A DNA stretch of 18,484 bases from JBBSTY01 sp038235385 (lineage in GTDB: Bacteria; Actinomycetota; Acidimicrobiia; Acidimicrobiales; Acidimicrobilacustridaceae), in contig JBBSTY010000082.1 of assembly GCA_038235385.1 (NCBI GenBank), positions 1 through 18,484 on the forward strand. The letters run 5' to 3'. Within the stretch, counting starts at the first letter, position 1; each line of letters starts with the position of its first letter. Shown here one piece after another: positions 5,823-12,781 of the stretch. The notes under the pieces were generated by a model. The model did not search any database. It was given only the letters and a program-made list of their open reading frames with translations, and was not told the origin of the DNA. The position numbers and the translations under genes were made by a program.

Positions 5823-7228
5823 GATCGAGGCGCACCGCGATCATGGTCTTCACCCGCGATCTGCGGATCCGGGACAACCCCGCCCTGGCGGCGGCGGTCG
5901 ACGAGGGCGACCGGGTGGTGCCCCTCTTCGTGGTGGACGATGCGCTGCTCGCCACCTCGCACGGGAGCCCGAACCGTCTCGGGTTCCTGCTCGAGTCGCT
6001 GGCCGATCTCGATGTCTCGCTCCGGGGGGTCGGAGGCGCCCTGGTGGTGCGCAGGGGCGCGTGGGTCGACGAGGTCCTGGCCGTCGCCGCCGACGTGGAC
6101 GCGACCACCATCCACCTCGCCGAGGATGTCAGCGCCTATGCGCTCGCACGGAGCGCCGGGCTGCTCGAGCGATCCTCGGCCGCCGGCGTCACGGTGGAGC
6201 ACCACCCGGGGATCACGGTGGTCCCGCCGGGGGAGGTCACGCCGTCGACCGCTCGTCGACGCGCTGGTGCGGGCGGCCCCGCGCTGCCGCCATCCCGGTT
6301 CGACGAGTACAAGGTGTTCACGCCGTACCACCGCTCCTGGCTCGCCCACCCGTGGCGGCCGGTGTCACCGACGCCGACCGTGGTGGAGCTCCCCGAAGGG
6401 TTGGGGGCCGGCACCGTTCCGGCGCTCGCCGAGCTCACCCATCGAAGCGCGGAGCGATCGCCCGAGGTGATCGCCGGCGGCGAGACCGCCGCGACCGATC
6501 GACTGCGTGCGTGGGCGTCGTCGTCGTTGGCCGACTACGACTCCAACCACGACGACCTCGCCGGGGACCTCACGTCGCGCATCTCGGCCGATCTGCACCT
6601 GGGGTGCCTCTCACCGCTCGAGGTGGCGGCGCGGCTCCAGCGTCGATCGGGAGGTCCTGGCTTCGTTCGCCAGCTGTGCTGGCGCGACTTCTACCACCAG
6701 GTGCTCGCCGCTCGTCCCGACGCGGCATCGGTGGACTACCGAGATCGTGGCGATCGCTGGAACCGGGACGACGCCGAGCTGCAGGCGTGGAAGGACGGCC
6801 GAACCGGGTACCCGATCGTCGACGCGGGCATGCGCCAGCTCCGACGGGAGGGGTTCATGCACAACCGGGCGCGGATGGTGGTCGCCTCGTTCCTCACCAA
6901 GGACCTCTACCTCGACTGGAGGCTCGGCGCCGCGCACTTCATGGACCTGCTGGTCGACGGCGACGTGGCCAACAACCAGCTCAACTGGCAGTGGGTGGCC
7001 GGCACCGGCAGCGACACCAACCCGCATCGGGTGTTCAACCCGGTGCGCCAGGCCGAACGCTTCGACCCGACGGGGGAGTACACCCGTCGCTACGTCGACG
7101 AGCTCGCCGGCCTGTCGCCCGGCGACACCCACGACCCGCCTCCGGAGGTCCGATCGGCGCGCGGGTATCCGGACCCGCTCGTCGACCACGCCGACGCGGT
7201 CGCGGCGTACCGCGCGACGCGAGGCTGA
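5819..7228 (+). CDS. phr: Deoxyribodipyrimidine photolyase (class I, CPD)
   Basis: The product is 469 aa, the normal size for a class I photolyase, which uses blue light and FAD to split cyclobutane pyrimidine dimers. The N-terminal antenna-cofactor domain starts MVFTRDLRIRDNPAL. The FAD domain shows FVRQLCWRDFYHQVL, WKDGRTGYPIVDAGMRQL, HNRARMVVASFLTKDL, DWRLGAAHFM, NNQLNWQWVAGTGSD and HRVFNP. The electron-transfer tryptophan triad is present at W314, W367 and W390, each exactly 8 residues beyond E. coli W306, W359 and W382. The NNQLNWQW sequence suggests a photolyase rather than a cryptochrome. The antenna cofactor is not obvious; deazaflavin is plausible in an F420-making actinobacterium, but that is inference. 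The ATG overlaps the stop of the unknown ORF (ATGA). A separate class II or (6-4) assignment is not supported. Confidence 0.95.
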   Translation: MRSRRTAIMVFTRDLRIRDNPALAAAVDEGDRVVPLFVVDDALLATSHGSPNRLGFLLESLADLDVSLRGVGGALVVRRGAWVDEVLAVAADVDATTIHLAEDVSAYALARSAGLLERSSAAGVTVEHHPGITVVPPGEVTPSTARRRAGAGGPALPPSRFDEYKVFTPYHRSWLAHPWRPVSPTPTVVELPEGLGAGTVPALAELTHRSAERSPEVIAGGETAATDRLRAWASSSLADYDSNHDDLAGDLTSRISADLHLGCLSPLEVAARLQRRSGGPGFVRQLCWRDFYHQVLAARPDAASVDYRDRGDRWNRDDAELQAWKDGRTGYPIVDAGMRQLRREGFMHNRARMVVASFLTKDLYLDWRLGAAHFMDLLVDGDVANNQLNWQWVAGTGSDTNPHRVFNPVRQAERFDPTGEYTRRYVDELAGLSPGDTHDPPPEVRSARGYPDPLVDHADAVAAYRATRG

Positions 7229-7258
7229 ACGCTCGTCACCAACCGCCCGGACGCTCGG

Positions 7259-7264
7259 TAGTGG
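7259..7264 (+). promoter_or_regulatory. Weak candidate -10 element (TAGTGG) of metG
   Basis: TAGTGG at 7259-7264 is followed seven bases later by the GTG of metG at 7272. The last base departs from TAnnnT, so this is the weakest of the set. No ribosome binding site precedes the GTG. Confidence 0.25.
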
Positions 7265-7271
7265 TCCCGCC

Positions 7272-8786
7272 GTGTCCCGCTTCTACGTGACCACGCCGAT
7301 CTACTACGTCACCGACGTCCCGCACATCGGCCACGCCTACACCACCATCACCGCCGATGCGCTCGCCCGGTGGCACCGCCTGCTCGGCGACGACACCTGG
7401 TTCCTCACCGGTACCGACGAGCACGGGCTCAAGGTGCAGCGGGCGGCCCAGGCGGCCGGTCGCACGCCCCAGGAGCACGCCGATGCCACCAGCGCCCGGT
7501 TCCGCGAGACCTGGGACCTGCTCGACATCAGCTACGACGACTACATCCGCACCACCGAACCCCGGCACCACGCTGCCGTGCAGTCGTTCCTCCAGAAGGT
7601 CTACGACAACGGCCACATCTACAAGGGCACGTACGAGGGCCTGTACTGCGTGTCGTGCGAGGCGTACTACACCGAGGCGGATCTCGTCGACGACGTCAAC
7701 TGCCCGATCCACAACCGCCCGGTGGAGCACCTGAGCGAGGAGAACTGGTTCTTCCGGCTGTCGGCGTTCGCCGAGCCCCTCCTCGAGTGGTACCGGGCCC
7801 ACCCCGATGCCGTCGGCCCGAAGGGGAAGCGCAACGAGGCGCTGGGCATCATCAGCCAGGGGCTCGAGGACGTCTCGATCAGCCGCACCTCGATCGACTG
7901 GGGCGTCCCGGTTCCGTGGGACGACGACCACGTCTTCTACGTCTGGTACGACGCGCTCATCAACTACGCCACCGCGATCGGCTACGGAACCGACGCCGAG
8001 CGGTTCGAGGCCTGGTGGCCTGCGGTGCAGCACCTCATCGGCAAGGACATCTTGCGCTTCCACTGCGTGTACTGGCCGGCGATGCTGCTGGCGGCGGGCG
8101 AGCAGCCCCCGGCGCACATCGACGTGCACGGGTTCCTGCTCGTCGGTGGGGAGAAGATGTCCAAGACGACCCTCAACCAGATCTTCCCGGCCGATCTGGT
8201 GGCCGACTTCGGCGTGGACGGCTTCCGGTACCACTTCCTCCGCGACGTGCCGTTCGGCACCGACGGCGACTTCTCCTACGAAGCGATGGTGAGCCGGTAC
8301 AACACCGATCTGGCGAACAACCTCGGCAACCTCGTGTCGCGGGTGGCCACGGTCGTGGCGAAGAAGTGCGACGGCATCGGCCCGGCGCCGTCGCCGACGA
8401 GCCCCCTCGCCGCCGTGGCGGCCGGGTGCTACGCCGATGCCGCCCGGGCATGGGGCGATGTGGCCCCGTCGATCGCCCTGGACGCCACGTGGCGACTGCT
8501 CCGCGAGGCCAACGCCTACCTCGAAGCCCACGAGCCCTGGAAGCTCGACCCTGGACCCGAGGTCGAGGCGGTTCTCGGCGACGCGCTCGAGGTCCTGCGC
8601 ATCGTGGCCATCCTGGCCAGCCCGGCGCTGCCCAACCTCACGCCGCTGATCTGGGAGCGGATCGGCCTCGATGGCGCCCCCTCCGAGCAGCGACTGCCGG
8701 CGGCGGCCGTGTGGGGCCGCTATCCCGGGGGACGTCCGGTCGTGGCCGGTGCCCCCTTGGTCCCTCGGCTCGCGAGCAAGGGCTGA
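7272..8786 (+). CDS. metG: Methionine--tRNA ligase
   Basis: The product is 504 aa and charges tRNA-Met in the cytosol. The GTG start is chosen because the protein then begins SRFYVTTPIYYVTDVPHIGH, exactly where class I MetRS sequences begin; the long open frame upstream is an antisense-free shadow of the photolyase gene. HIGH is at residues 18-21 and the KMSKS-type loop is KMSK at 295-298 (GGEKMSKTT). GTDEHGLKVQRAA belongs to the catalytic core. A zinc knuckle is visible as C126-x2-C129 with C144-x2-H147. The C-terminal helical anticodon-binding domain includes NTDLANNLGNLVSRV and ANAYLEAHEPWKL. There is no C-terminal Trbp111-like tRNA-binding extension, as in the mycobacterial enzyme of about 519 aa. 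tatD follows after only 4 nt, so the two are probably one operon. Confidence 0.97.
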   Translation: MSRFYVTTPIYYVTDVPHIGHAYTTITADALARWHRLLGDDTWFLTGTDEHGLKVQRAAQAAGRTPQEHADATSARFRETWDLLDISYDDYIRTTEPRHHAAVQSFLQKVYDNGHIYKGTYEGLYCVSCEAYYTEADLVDDVNCPIHNRPVEHLSEENWFFRLSAFAEPLLEWYRAHPDAVGPKGKRNEALGIISQGLEDVSISRTSIDWGVPVPWDDDHVFYVWYDALINYATAIGYGTDAERFEAWWPAVQHLIGKDILRFHCVYWPAMLLAAGEQPPAHIDVHGFLLVGGEKMSKTTLNQIFPADLVADFGVDGFRYHFLRDVPFGTDGDFSYEAMVSRYNTDLANNLGNLVSRVATVVAKKCDGIGPAPSPTSPLAAVAAGCYADAARAWGDVAPSIALDATWRLLREANAYLEAHEPWKLDPGPEVEAVLGDALEVLRIVAILASPALPNLTPLIWERIGLDGAPSEQRLPAAAVWGRYPGGRPVVAGAPLVPRLASKG

Positions 8787-8790
8787 ACCT

Positions 8791-9618
8791 GTGGTCGAGA
8801 TCGAGGGTTCGCCGGATGGAACGGTTCCGCTCGCGGAGGGGCCGCGCTGGACCGACCACCACTGCCACCTGCCCGGCGACCTCGCCGAGGAGGCCGCGGT
8901 GGTCGCGGATGCGGCGGCGGCGGGTGTCGATCGTCTGATCACGGTCGGCTGCGACGTGGACTCCTCCGAGGCGTGCGCCGCGGCGGCTCGCCGCCACGAC
9001 GGCGTGTGGGCCACCGCCGGGATCCACCCCCACGACGCGTCGTCGGTCGTCGATGCCGCCACCGGCGCCATCGACCTCGGGCCCATCGAGGCCCTCCTCG
9101 ACCACGAGGAGGTGGTGGCGGTGGGCGAGTGTGGCCTGGACTACCACTACGACCACTCGCCGAGGAGCCAACAGCGCGAGGTGTTCGCCGCGCAGGTCGC
9201 ACTCGCCCACGAGCGCGACCTCGCCCTGGTGATCCACACGAGGGAGGCGTGGGACGACACGTTCGCCGTCCTCGGTGTCGAAGGGGTGCCCGAGCGCACC
9301 GTGTTCCACTGCTTCACCGGCGGCCCCGAGGAGGCCAGGCGCTGCTTGGACCTGGGAGCGATCCTGTCGTTCAGCGGGATCGTGACCTTCCCGTCGGCAC
9401 CCGAGGTGCGCGCCGCCGCCGCGCTCTGCCCGCTCGGTTCGTTGCTGGTCGAAACCGATTCGCCCTACCTCGCCCCCGTCCCGCACCGGGGCCGGCGCAA
9501 CCGTCCCGAGCTGGTCACCGTGGTCGGCGCCGCCGTCGCCGAGGCGCTCGGCCAGCCGGTCGAGACGGTCGCGGCTGTCACCACGGCCACCGCCACGCGC
9601 GTCTACCGACTGCCCTGA
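8791..9618 (+). CDS. tatD: TatD family metal-dependent hydrolase (DNase)
   Basis: The product is 275 aa from a GTG at 8791, 4 nt after the metG stop; AAGGGC within the metG end can serve as ribosome binding site. The TIM-barrel metal site is complete: DHHCH (22-26), GECGLDY with Glu113, IHTRE (148-152), FHCFTGG (172-178) and VETDSPYLAPVPHRG with Asp223. Family knowledge: TatD proteins are Mg-dependent 3'-5' exonucleases implicated in oxidative DNA damage repair, and metG-tatD linkage is common in bacteria. The start is uncertain by some residues since no other start lies between 8791 and the conserved DHHCH motif, and the upstream open frame lies inside metG. It is not related to the Tat export system despite the name. 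Confidence 0.95.
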   Translation: MVEIEGSPDGTVPLAEGPRWTDHHCHLPGDLAEEAAVVADAAAAGVDRLITVGCDVDSSEACAAAARRHDGVWATAGIHPHDASSVVDAATGAIDLGPIEALLDHEEVVAVGECGLDYHYDHSPRSQQREVFAAQVALAHERDLALVIHTREAWDDTFAVLGVEGVPERTVFHCFTGGPEEARRCLDLGAILSFSGIVTFPSAPEVRAAAALCPLGSLLVETDSPYLAPVPHRGRRNRPELVTVVGAAVAEALGQPVETVAAVTTATATRVYRLP

Positions 9619-9779
9619 CCTGCCCCTTCGTCCCCCAAGGCGATGGCGACCGAGCGCCGGTCCGCATCCGCAGGCGGTGTGACCAAGATTTCTGGAGCCG
9701 CTCCTCGACGCCGACGGGCCGGGTCCGACCCCACGCGAGTGGCGATCGCGACGGTTGCTTGTCGATGGTGCCTGAGCCC

Positions 9780-9801
9780 GGAACCATGACGACCGGGTTC
9801 C
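9780..9801 (+). promoter_or_regulatory. Inverted repeat upstream of the Rpf-like gene promoter
   Basis: GGAACC (9780-9785) and GGTTCC (9796-9801) form 6-bp arms around a 10-nt spacer. The repeat ends 5 nt before the -35 element of the strongest promoter in the window, a typical place for a regulator to bind. It could equally be chance. It lies in the 225-nt gap 9619-9843, in which I see no gene and no recognisable riboswitch. Confidence 0.3.
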
Positions 9802-9806
9802 AATAG

Positions 9807-9836
9807 TTGCAGAAGTGTTACGAGTGTTTCTAGGTT
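9807..9836 (+). promoter_or_regulatory. Promoter of the Rpf-like gene (TTGCAG-N18-TAGGTT)
   Basis: A -35 TTGCAG at 9807-9812 and a -10 TAGGTT at 9831-9836 are separated by 18 bp in a locally AT-richer stretch. The ATG at 9844 is 7 nt after the -10, predicting a leaderless mRNA. This is the best-formed promoter in the window. Confidence 0.6.
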
Positions 9837-9843
9837 GTGGTTC

Positions 9844-10605
9844 ATGTCCGAACCCCGGGATCTGGTCGATCTGGCCGGCGAACCAGATCGTCGTTACGTC
9901 TCGCCCGTCCTCGCCAACTCCTCACAGGGACGCCAGCGGGTGTGGCTCACCTGCGTGCTGGTGCTCGCGCTCGGTCTCCCCGCACTGGTCGTGACCCTCG
10001 GCTACAACCGGCCCGGCACGACACCGGTTGCGGCGATGGCCGCCCCCACGACCACCGAGGCGTCGTCGCTCGAGACCACCGAACCGGAGCGGGCCACGAC
10101 CTCGAGCACCGAGGAGGAGACCACCACGACGGTCGCCGACAGCACGACCTCGGCGGCGTTGGAGACCACCTCGGCACCGACCTACGCCACGACCTCGAGC
10201 TCGACCACGGCCTACGCGCCCACCACCACCACGACCGCGTACGCCTACCAGGCGGCCCAGGTCGCGGTGGCACCACCCACCACGGCGGCGCCGATCGTCA
10301 CCACGACCACCACGGCCTACGTCGCTCCCACCGCGACCCCCCCGGCCCAGGGCGAGTCGGCGTTCCTGGCGTGCGTCCGGGCCCGTGAGTCGGGCGGCAA
10401 CTACGGCGCGGTGTCGGGCGACGGTCTGTACCGAGGGGCCTACCAGTTCCACCAGGCCACCTGGGACAACACGGCCCGCATGGCCGGACGCCCCGATCTC
10501 GTCGGCGTGCCGCCGAACCTGGCCGCCCCCTCCGATCAGGACCTCCTCGCGGTCACCCTGTACCGGGCCGCGGGCGCTGCGCCCTGGGGTGGCTACTGCG
10601 GCTGA
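9844..10605 (+). CDS. Membrane-anchored resuscitation-promoting-factor-like muralytic protein
   Basis: The product is 253 aa. A cytoplasmic N-terminus of about 32 residues precedes a single hydrophobic helix (about 33-53, VWLTCVLVLALGLPALVV). A Thr/Ser/Ala/Pro-rich stalk spans about 68-168. A C-terminal Rpf/transglycosylase-like domain covers 172-253, with FLACVRARESGGNYGAVSGD (Glu182 the probable catalytic acid), GAYQFHQATWD and APWGGYCG. Cys177 and Cys252 sit where Rpf domains form a disulfide. It should be a type II membrane protein acting on peptidoglycan outside the membrane, hydrolysing glycan strands during growth or exit from dormancy. It occupies the place of rpfB between tatD and rsmA in M. 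tuberculosis but lacks the DUF348 and G5 domains of RpfB. A TTG three codons upstream is an unlikely alternative start because it falls within the -10. Confidence 0.88.
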   Translation: MSEPRDLVDLAGEPDRRYVSPVLANSSQGRQRVWLTCVLVLALGLPALVVTLGYNRPGTTPVAAMAAPTTTEASSLETTEPERATTSSTEEETTTTVADSTTSAALETTSAPTYATTSSSTTAYAPTTTTTAYAYQAAQVAVAPPTTAAPIVTTTTTAYVAPTATPPAQGESAFLACVRARESGGNYGAVSGDGLYRGAYQFHQATWDNTARMAGRPDLVGVPPNLAAPSDQDLLAVTLYRAAGAAPWGGYCG

Positions 10606-10660
10606 CCCGGTGGTCCTCCGCCGAGTGGCCGCCGCAGGCCGCACCGGCGATGCTGGCCCG

Positions 10661-11494
10661 GTGACCTTCAGCCCCCGAGAGCTCGGCCTGCTCCTCCGTG
10701 AGCACGGTCTCGAGCCGAGCCGCGCCCTCGGACAGAACTTCGTCGCCGACGCGAACACGGTTCGCCGGATCGCCCGGCTCGCCGGGGTCGGCCCCGGTGA
10801 CCACGTCCTCGAGATCGGAGCCGGTGTCGGTTCGCTCACCCGCGCCCTGCTCGAGACCGGCGCGTCGGTCACGGCCGTGGAGGTGGACCGCCACCTCGTC
10901 CCCGTCCTGCGATCGGTGGTCGAGCCGGGCGGTGCCACGGTCGTCGAGGCCGATGCGATGGACGCCGATTGGGCCGCGATCCTCAGCGGCAGCGCCCGCT
11001 GGTCGCTCGTCGCCAACCTGCCCTACAACGTGGCCACGCCCCTCGTCCTCGATCTGCTGGACGACGTCCACGCCATCGGCGCCATGGTCGTGATGGTGCA
11101 GCGAGAGGTGGCCGAGCGCCTCGCCGCCGGGCCTGGCAGTCGCATCTGGGGCCTTCCGTCGCTCAAGGTGACCTACTGGGCGAACGCCGAGATCGTCGGC
11201 ACCGTGCCGGCCTCGGTGTTCATCCCGCGGCCGCGTGTGGAGTCGGCGCTCGTGCGCATCGTCCGTCGTGACGAGCCGGCGGTACCGGGCGATCCGGGCC
11301 CGCTCTTCGCGCTCGCCCGCCAGGCGTTCTCGCAGCGGCGCAAGATGCTGCGCCGCTCCCTCGCCGGCCAGATCGACGACGCCGGGTTCATCCGTGCGGG
11401 GGTGCGTCCCGAAGCCCGGCCCGAGGAGCTCGACATCGGCGCGTGGTCCCGGTTGCGTGACGCCCGCATGCTCGATGGCGGAACGGAACCGTGA
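10661..11494 (+). CDS. rsmA: 16S rRNA (adenine(1518)-N6/adenine(1519)-N6)-dimethyltransferase
   Basis: The product is 277 aa from a GTG at 10661. It dimethylates two adjacent adenosines in the 3'-terminal hairpin of 16S rRNA, using SAM. Motifs are LGQNFVADANTVRRI (23-37), the SAM-binding VLEIGAGVGSLTRAL (49-63), the acidic VEVDRHL strand end, VEADAMD, the catalytic NLPYN (119-123), VQREVAERLAAGPGS, FIPRPRVESALV and AFSQRRKMLRRSL. In-frame GTGs at 10610 and 10625 would add 12-17 residues. The shorter form is chosen because homologues begin about 25 residues before GQNF. The gene lies 55 nt after the Rpf-like gene and its stop overlaps the ispE GTG by 4 nt (GTGA), so rsmA and ispE are probably translationally coupled. 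This order is the same as rpfB-ksgA-ispE in mycobacteria. Confidence 0.96.
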   Translation: MTFSPRELGLLLREHGLEPSRALGQNFVADANTVRRIARLAGVGPGDHVLEIGAGVGSLTRALLETGASVTAVEVDRHLVPVLRSVVEPGGATVVEADAMDADWAAILSGSARWSLVANLPYNVATPLVLDLLDDVHAIGAMVVMVQREVAERLAAGPGSRIWGLPSLKVTYWANAEIVGTVPASVFIPRPRVESALVRIVRRDEPAVPGDPGPLFALARQAFSQRRKMLRRSLAGQIDDAGFIRAGVRPEARPEELDIGAWSRLRDARMLDGGTEP

Positions 11495-12268
11495 CCCTCG
11501 ACGGCGACCCGCCGGTGCACCTCGTCGCTCCGGCCAAGCTCACGTTGTCGTTGCGGGTCACCGGCGTGCGCGACGACGGCCTCCACCTCATCGACGCCGA
11601 GATGGTCACGCTCGACCTGGCCGACGAGCTCGCGGTCGTTGAGCTCGCGGCGCGAGACGACGAGGGGGGATCCGCCGCGCCCGAGCTCCTCACGATCGTC
11701 GATGCCGACGGCCACGAGCACGTGGTCGATGCCGGGCCCACGAACCTCGTGCGGCGGGCCCTGGCGCTGGTCGGCCGCCGAGCATCGGTCCGCCTCGTCA
11801 AGCGCATCCCTCCGGGTGCGGGGCTCGGCGGCGGCTCGGCCGACGCGGCCGCCATCCTGCGGTGGGCGGCCCTCACGGATCTGGTTGCCGCCGCGTCGCT
11901 GGGTGCCGACGTCGCCTTCTGTCTGGTCGGCGGTCGGGCGCGCGTCCGCGGGATCGGCGAGGTGGTCGATCCGATGCCGCACCACCCCCGCACGCTCACG
12001 CTGCTCACCCCGCCGTTCGGTTGCTCGACCCCGGCCGTCTATCGGGCGTGGGACGAGCTGGGTGGACCCACCGGCGAACGGGGCAACGACCTCGAGGCCG
12101 CGGCGCTCGCGGTCGAACCACGCCTCGCCGCCTACCGCGATCGTCTGGGCGACGCCACCGGGCAGACCCCCCCGGCTCGCCGGCAGCGGATCCACGTGGT
12201 TCGTCGACGGCGCGCATCCCGGTGACGACCGCGTGGTCGCAGCCACCACGCCGGCCACCACGCGGTGA
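11491..12268 (+). CDS. ispE: 4-diphosphocytidyl-2-C-methyl-D-erythritol kinase, frame interrupted at a C7 tract
   Basis: IspE phosphorylates CDP-methylerythritol in the MEP isoprenoid pathway. From the GTG at 11491 the GHMP-kinase features are present: VAPAKLTLSLRV with Lys16, the ATP loop PPGAGLGGGSADAAAILRW (108-125), GADVAFCLVGG with Asp140, and GNDLEAAALAVEP. As written, the frame passes a run of seven Cs at 12167-12173 and then reads PPARRQRIHVVRRRRASR to a stop at 12225. In the +1 frame the sequence after the Cs reads PRLAGSGSTWFVDG, which contains the conserved C-terminal GSGST motif, and stops at 12266-12268. With six Cs one 258-residue protein results, somewhat short for the family. 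I therefore give the gene extent to 12268. A sequencing or assembly error is the likeliest cause; a real mutation or slippage is possible. It overlaps rsmA by 4 nt. Confidence 0.85.
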
Positions 12269-12302
12269 TCGTTCGTGTTGGATCGGTCGCGCAGGGTGTC
12301 GG

Positions 12303-12308
12303 TAGGCT
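12303..12308 (+). promoter_or_regulatory. Candidate -10 element (TAGGCT) of tRNA-Gln
   Basis: TAGGCT ends 14 nt before the first base of the mature tRNA, giving a 5' leader of several bases for RNase P to remove. A TTGGAT 19 nt upstream (12278-12283) could be the -35, with a longer than ideal spacer. Confidence 0.45.
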
Positions 12309-12322
12309 TCGCCCCCATTCCG

Positions 12323-12395
12323 TCGGGGATAGTTCAGTTGGCAGAACGCCGGTTTTTGGTACCGGATGTCGCAGGTTCGATCCCTGCTCCCCGAG
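12323..12395 (+). tRNA. tRNA-Gln (anticodon TTG)
   Basis: The cloverleaf folds completely. The acceptor stem TCGGGGA (12323-12329) pairs with TCCCCGA (12388-12394). The D stem is GTTC/GAAC. The anticodon stem CCGGT/ACCGG encloses the loop TTTTGGT, whose anticodon TTG reads CAA and CAG. The variable loop is ATGTC and the T arm is GCAGG-TTCGATC-CCTGC. The discriminator base is G. CCA is not encoded, since CCC follows, so it must be added by the CCA-adding enzyme. It lies 54 nt after the corrected end of ispE and 78 nt before bS22. Confidence 0.97.
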
Positions 12396-12457
12396 CCCGA
12401 GCGGCGCTCGCCCCCACGCCGGGAGACGCCGTTTCGCATCCGGTGCGGTCCCGCCGC

Positions 12458-12463
12458 TAGATT
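12458..12463 (+). promoter_or_regulatory. Candidate -10 element (TAGATT) of bS22
   Basis: TAGATT is followed by ten bases and the ATG at 12474, so the mRNA would have a leader of at most a few bases. It sits in the first AT-richer bases after the tRNA. A possible -35 TTCGCA lies at 12433-12438 with a 19-nt spacer. Confidence 0.45.
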
Positions 12464-12473
12464 GCCCTCCGAC

Positions 12474-12575
12474 ATGGGTTCATTGATCAAGAAGCGCCGT
12501 AAGCGCATGCGGAAGAAGAAGCACAAGAAGATGCTGAAGCGCACGCGCTTCCAGCGTCGTGCTGCCGGCAAGTAG
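12474..12575 (+). CDS. Small ribosomal subunit protein bS22 (AURKAIP1/COX24 domain, 33 aa)
   Basis: The 33-residue product begins MGSLIKKRRKRMRKKKHKK and ends MLKRTRFQRRAAGK. It contains no acidic residue and more than half of its residues are Lys or Arg. It is nearly identical in length and pattern to the mycobacterial protein once annotated as an AURKAIP1/COX24-domain protein and later seen as bS22 in the M. smegmatis 30S structure near the decoding region. The internal ATG is chosen because family members start MGSVIKKRRKRM; the open frame upstream runs through the tRNA and is not coding. The gene is monocistronic, between tRNA-Gln and glmU, with its own -10 candidate. Many automatic annotations drop such small genes. 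Its role as an rRNA-binding structural protein is family knowledge. Confidence 0.93.
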   Translation: MGSLIKKRRKRMRKKKHKKMLKRTRFQRRAAGK

Positions 12576-12633
12576 CCCCTCCCGGGCTCGATCGCCACTA
12601 CCCCGCCCACCATCTCCATCGCGTCGACCGCAC

Positions 12634-12665
12634 GTCGTCGTTGGCCGGTCTCCTCCGGCGACGAC
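12634..12665 (+). terminator. Strong GC hairpin between bS22 and glmU
   Basis: GTCGTC (12634-12639) pairs with GACGAC (12660-12665), and GCCGG (12644-12648) pairs with CCGGC (12655-12659). A four-base bulge GTTG lies on one side and TCTCCT is the loop. The structure lies 58 nt after the bS22 stop and 122 nt before glmU. There is no T tract, so termination in the manner of actinobacterial U-less terminators is a guess. A smaller hairpin AGCCC/GGGCT (12574-12588) lies right at the bS22 stop. Confidence 0.35.
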
Positions 12666-12772
12666 CACGCGCCGTGCCGTCGTTCCCGTCGAGCGATCGG
12701 CGCGGTCGGTCCTCGTGGCGCGCCCGGGCACGGTCCGAGCGGGCCGGCGTTTCCGGGGCGGTCCCCGACGCG

Positions 12773-12781
12773 TAGTAGAAC
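12773..12781 (+). promoter_or_regulatory. Candidate -10 region (TAGTAGAAC) of glmU
   Basis: Two overlapping registers, TAGTAG (12773-12778) and TAGAAC (12776-12781), end 9 and 6 nt before the ATG at 12788. Neither matches TAnnnT fully. No Shine-Dalgarno sequence is apparent, so a leaderless or near-leaderless transcript is likely. Confidence 0.3.

Noticed and set aside
7236..9086. A 616-codon minus-strand open frame opposite metG and tatD.
   Set aside because: The plus strand encodes MetRS and TatD with full catalytic motifs; the antisense product is a GC-driven shadow.
9619..9843. A c-di-AMP (ydaO-type) riboswitch ahead of the Rpf-like gene, as in some actinobacteria.
   Set aside because: The promoter lies only 7 nt before the ATG and I could not identify the riboswitch core motifs in the gap.
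12167..12225. The Arg-rich end of the literal ispE frame as the native C-terminus.
   Set aside because: It lacks the conserved GSGST motif, which is found immediately after the C tract in the +1 frame.
12324..12486. Short ORFs running through the tRNA-Gln region on the plus strand.
   Set aside because: They translate tRNA sequence and have no ribosome binding site; only the internal bS22 frame is real.
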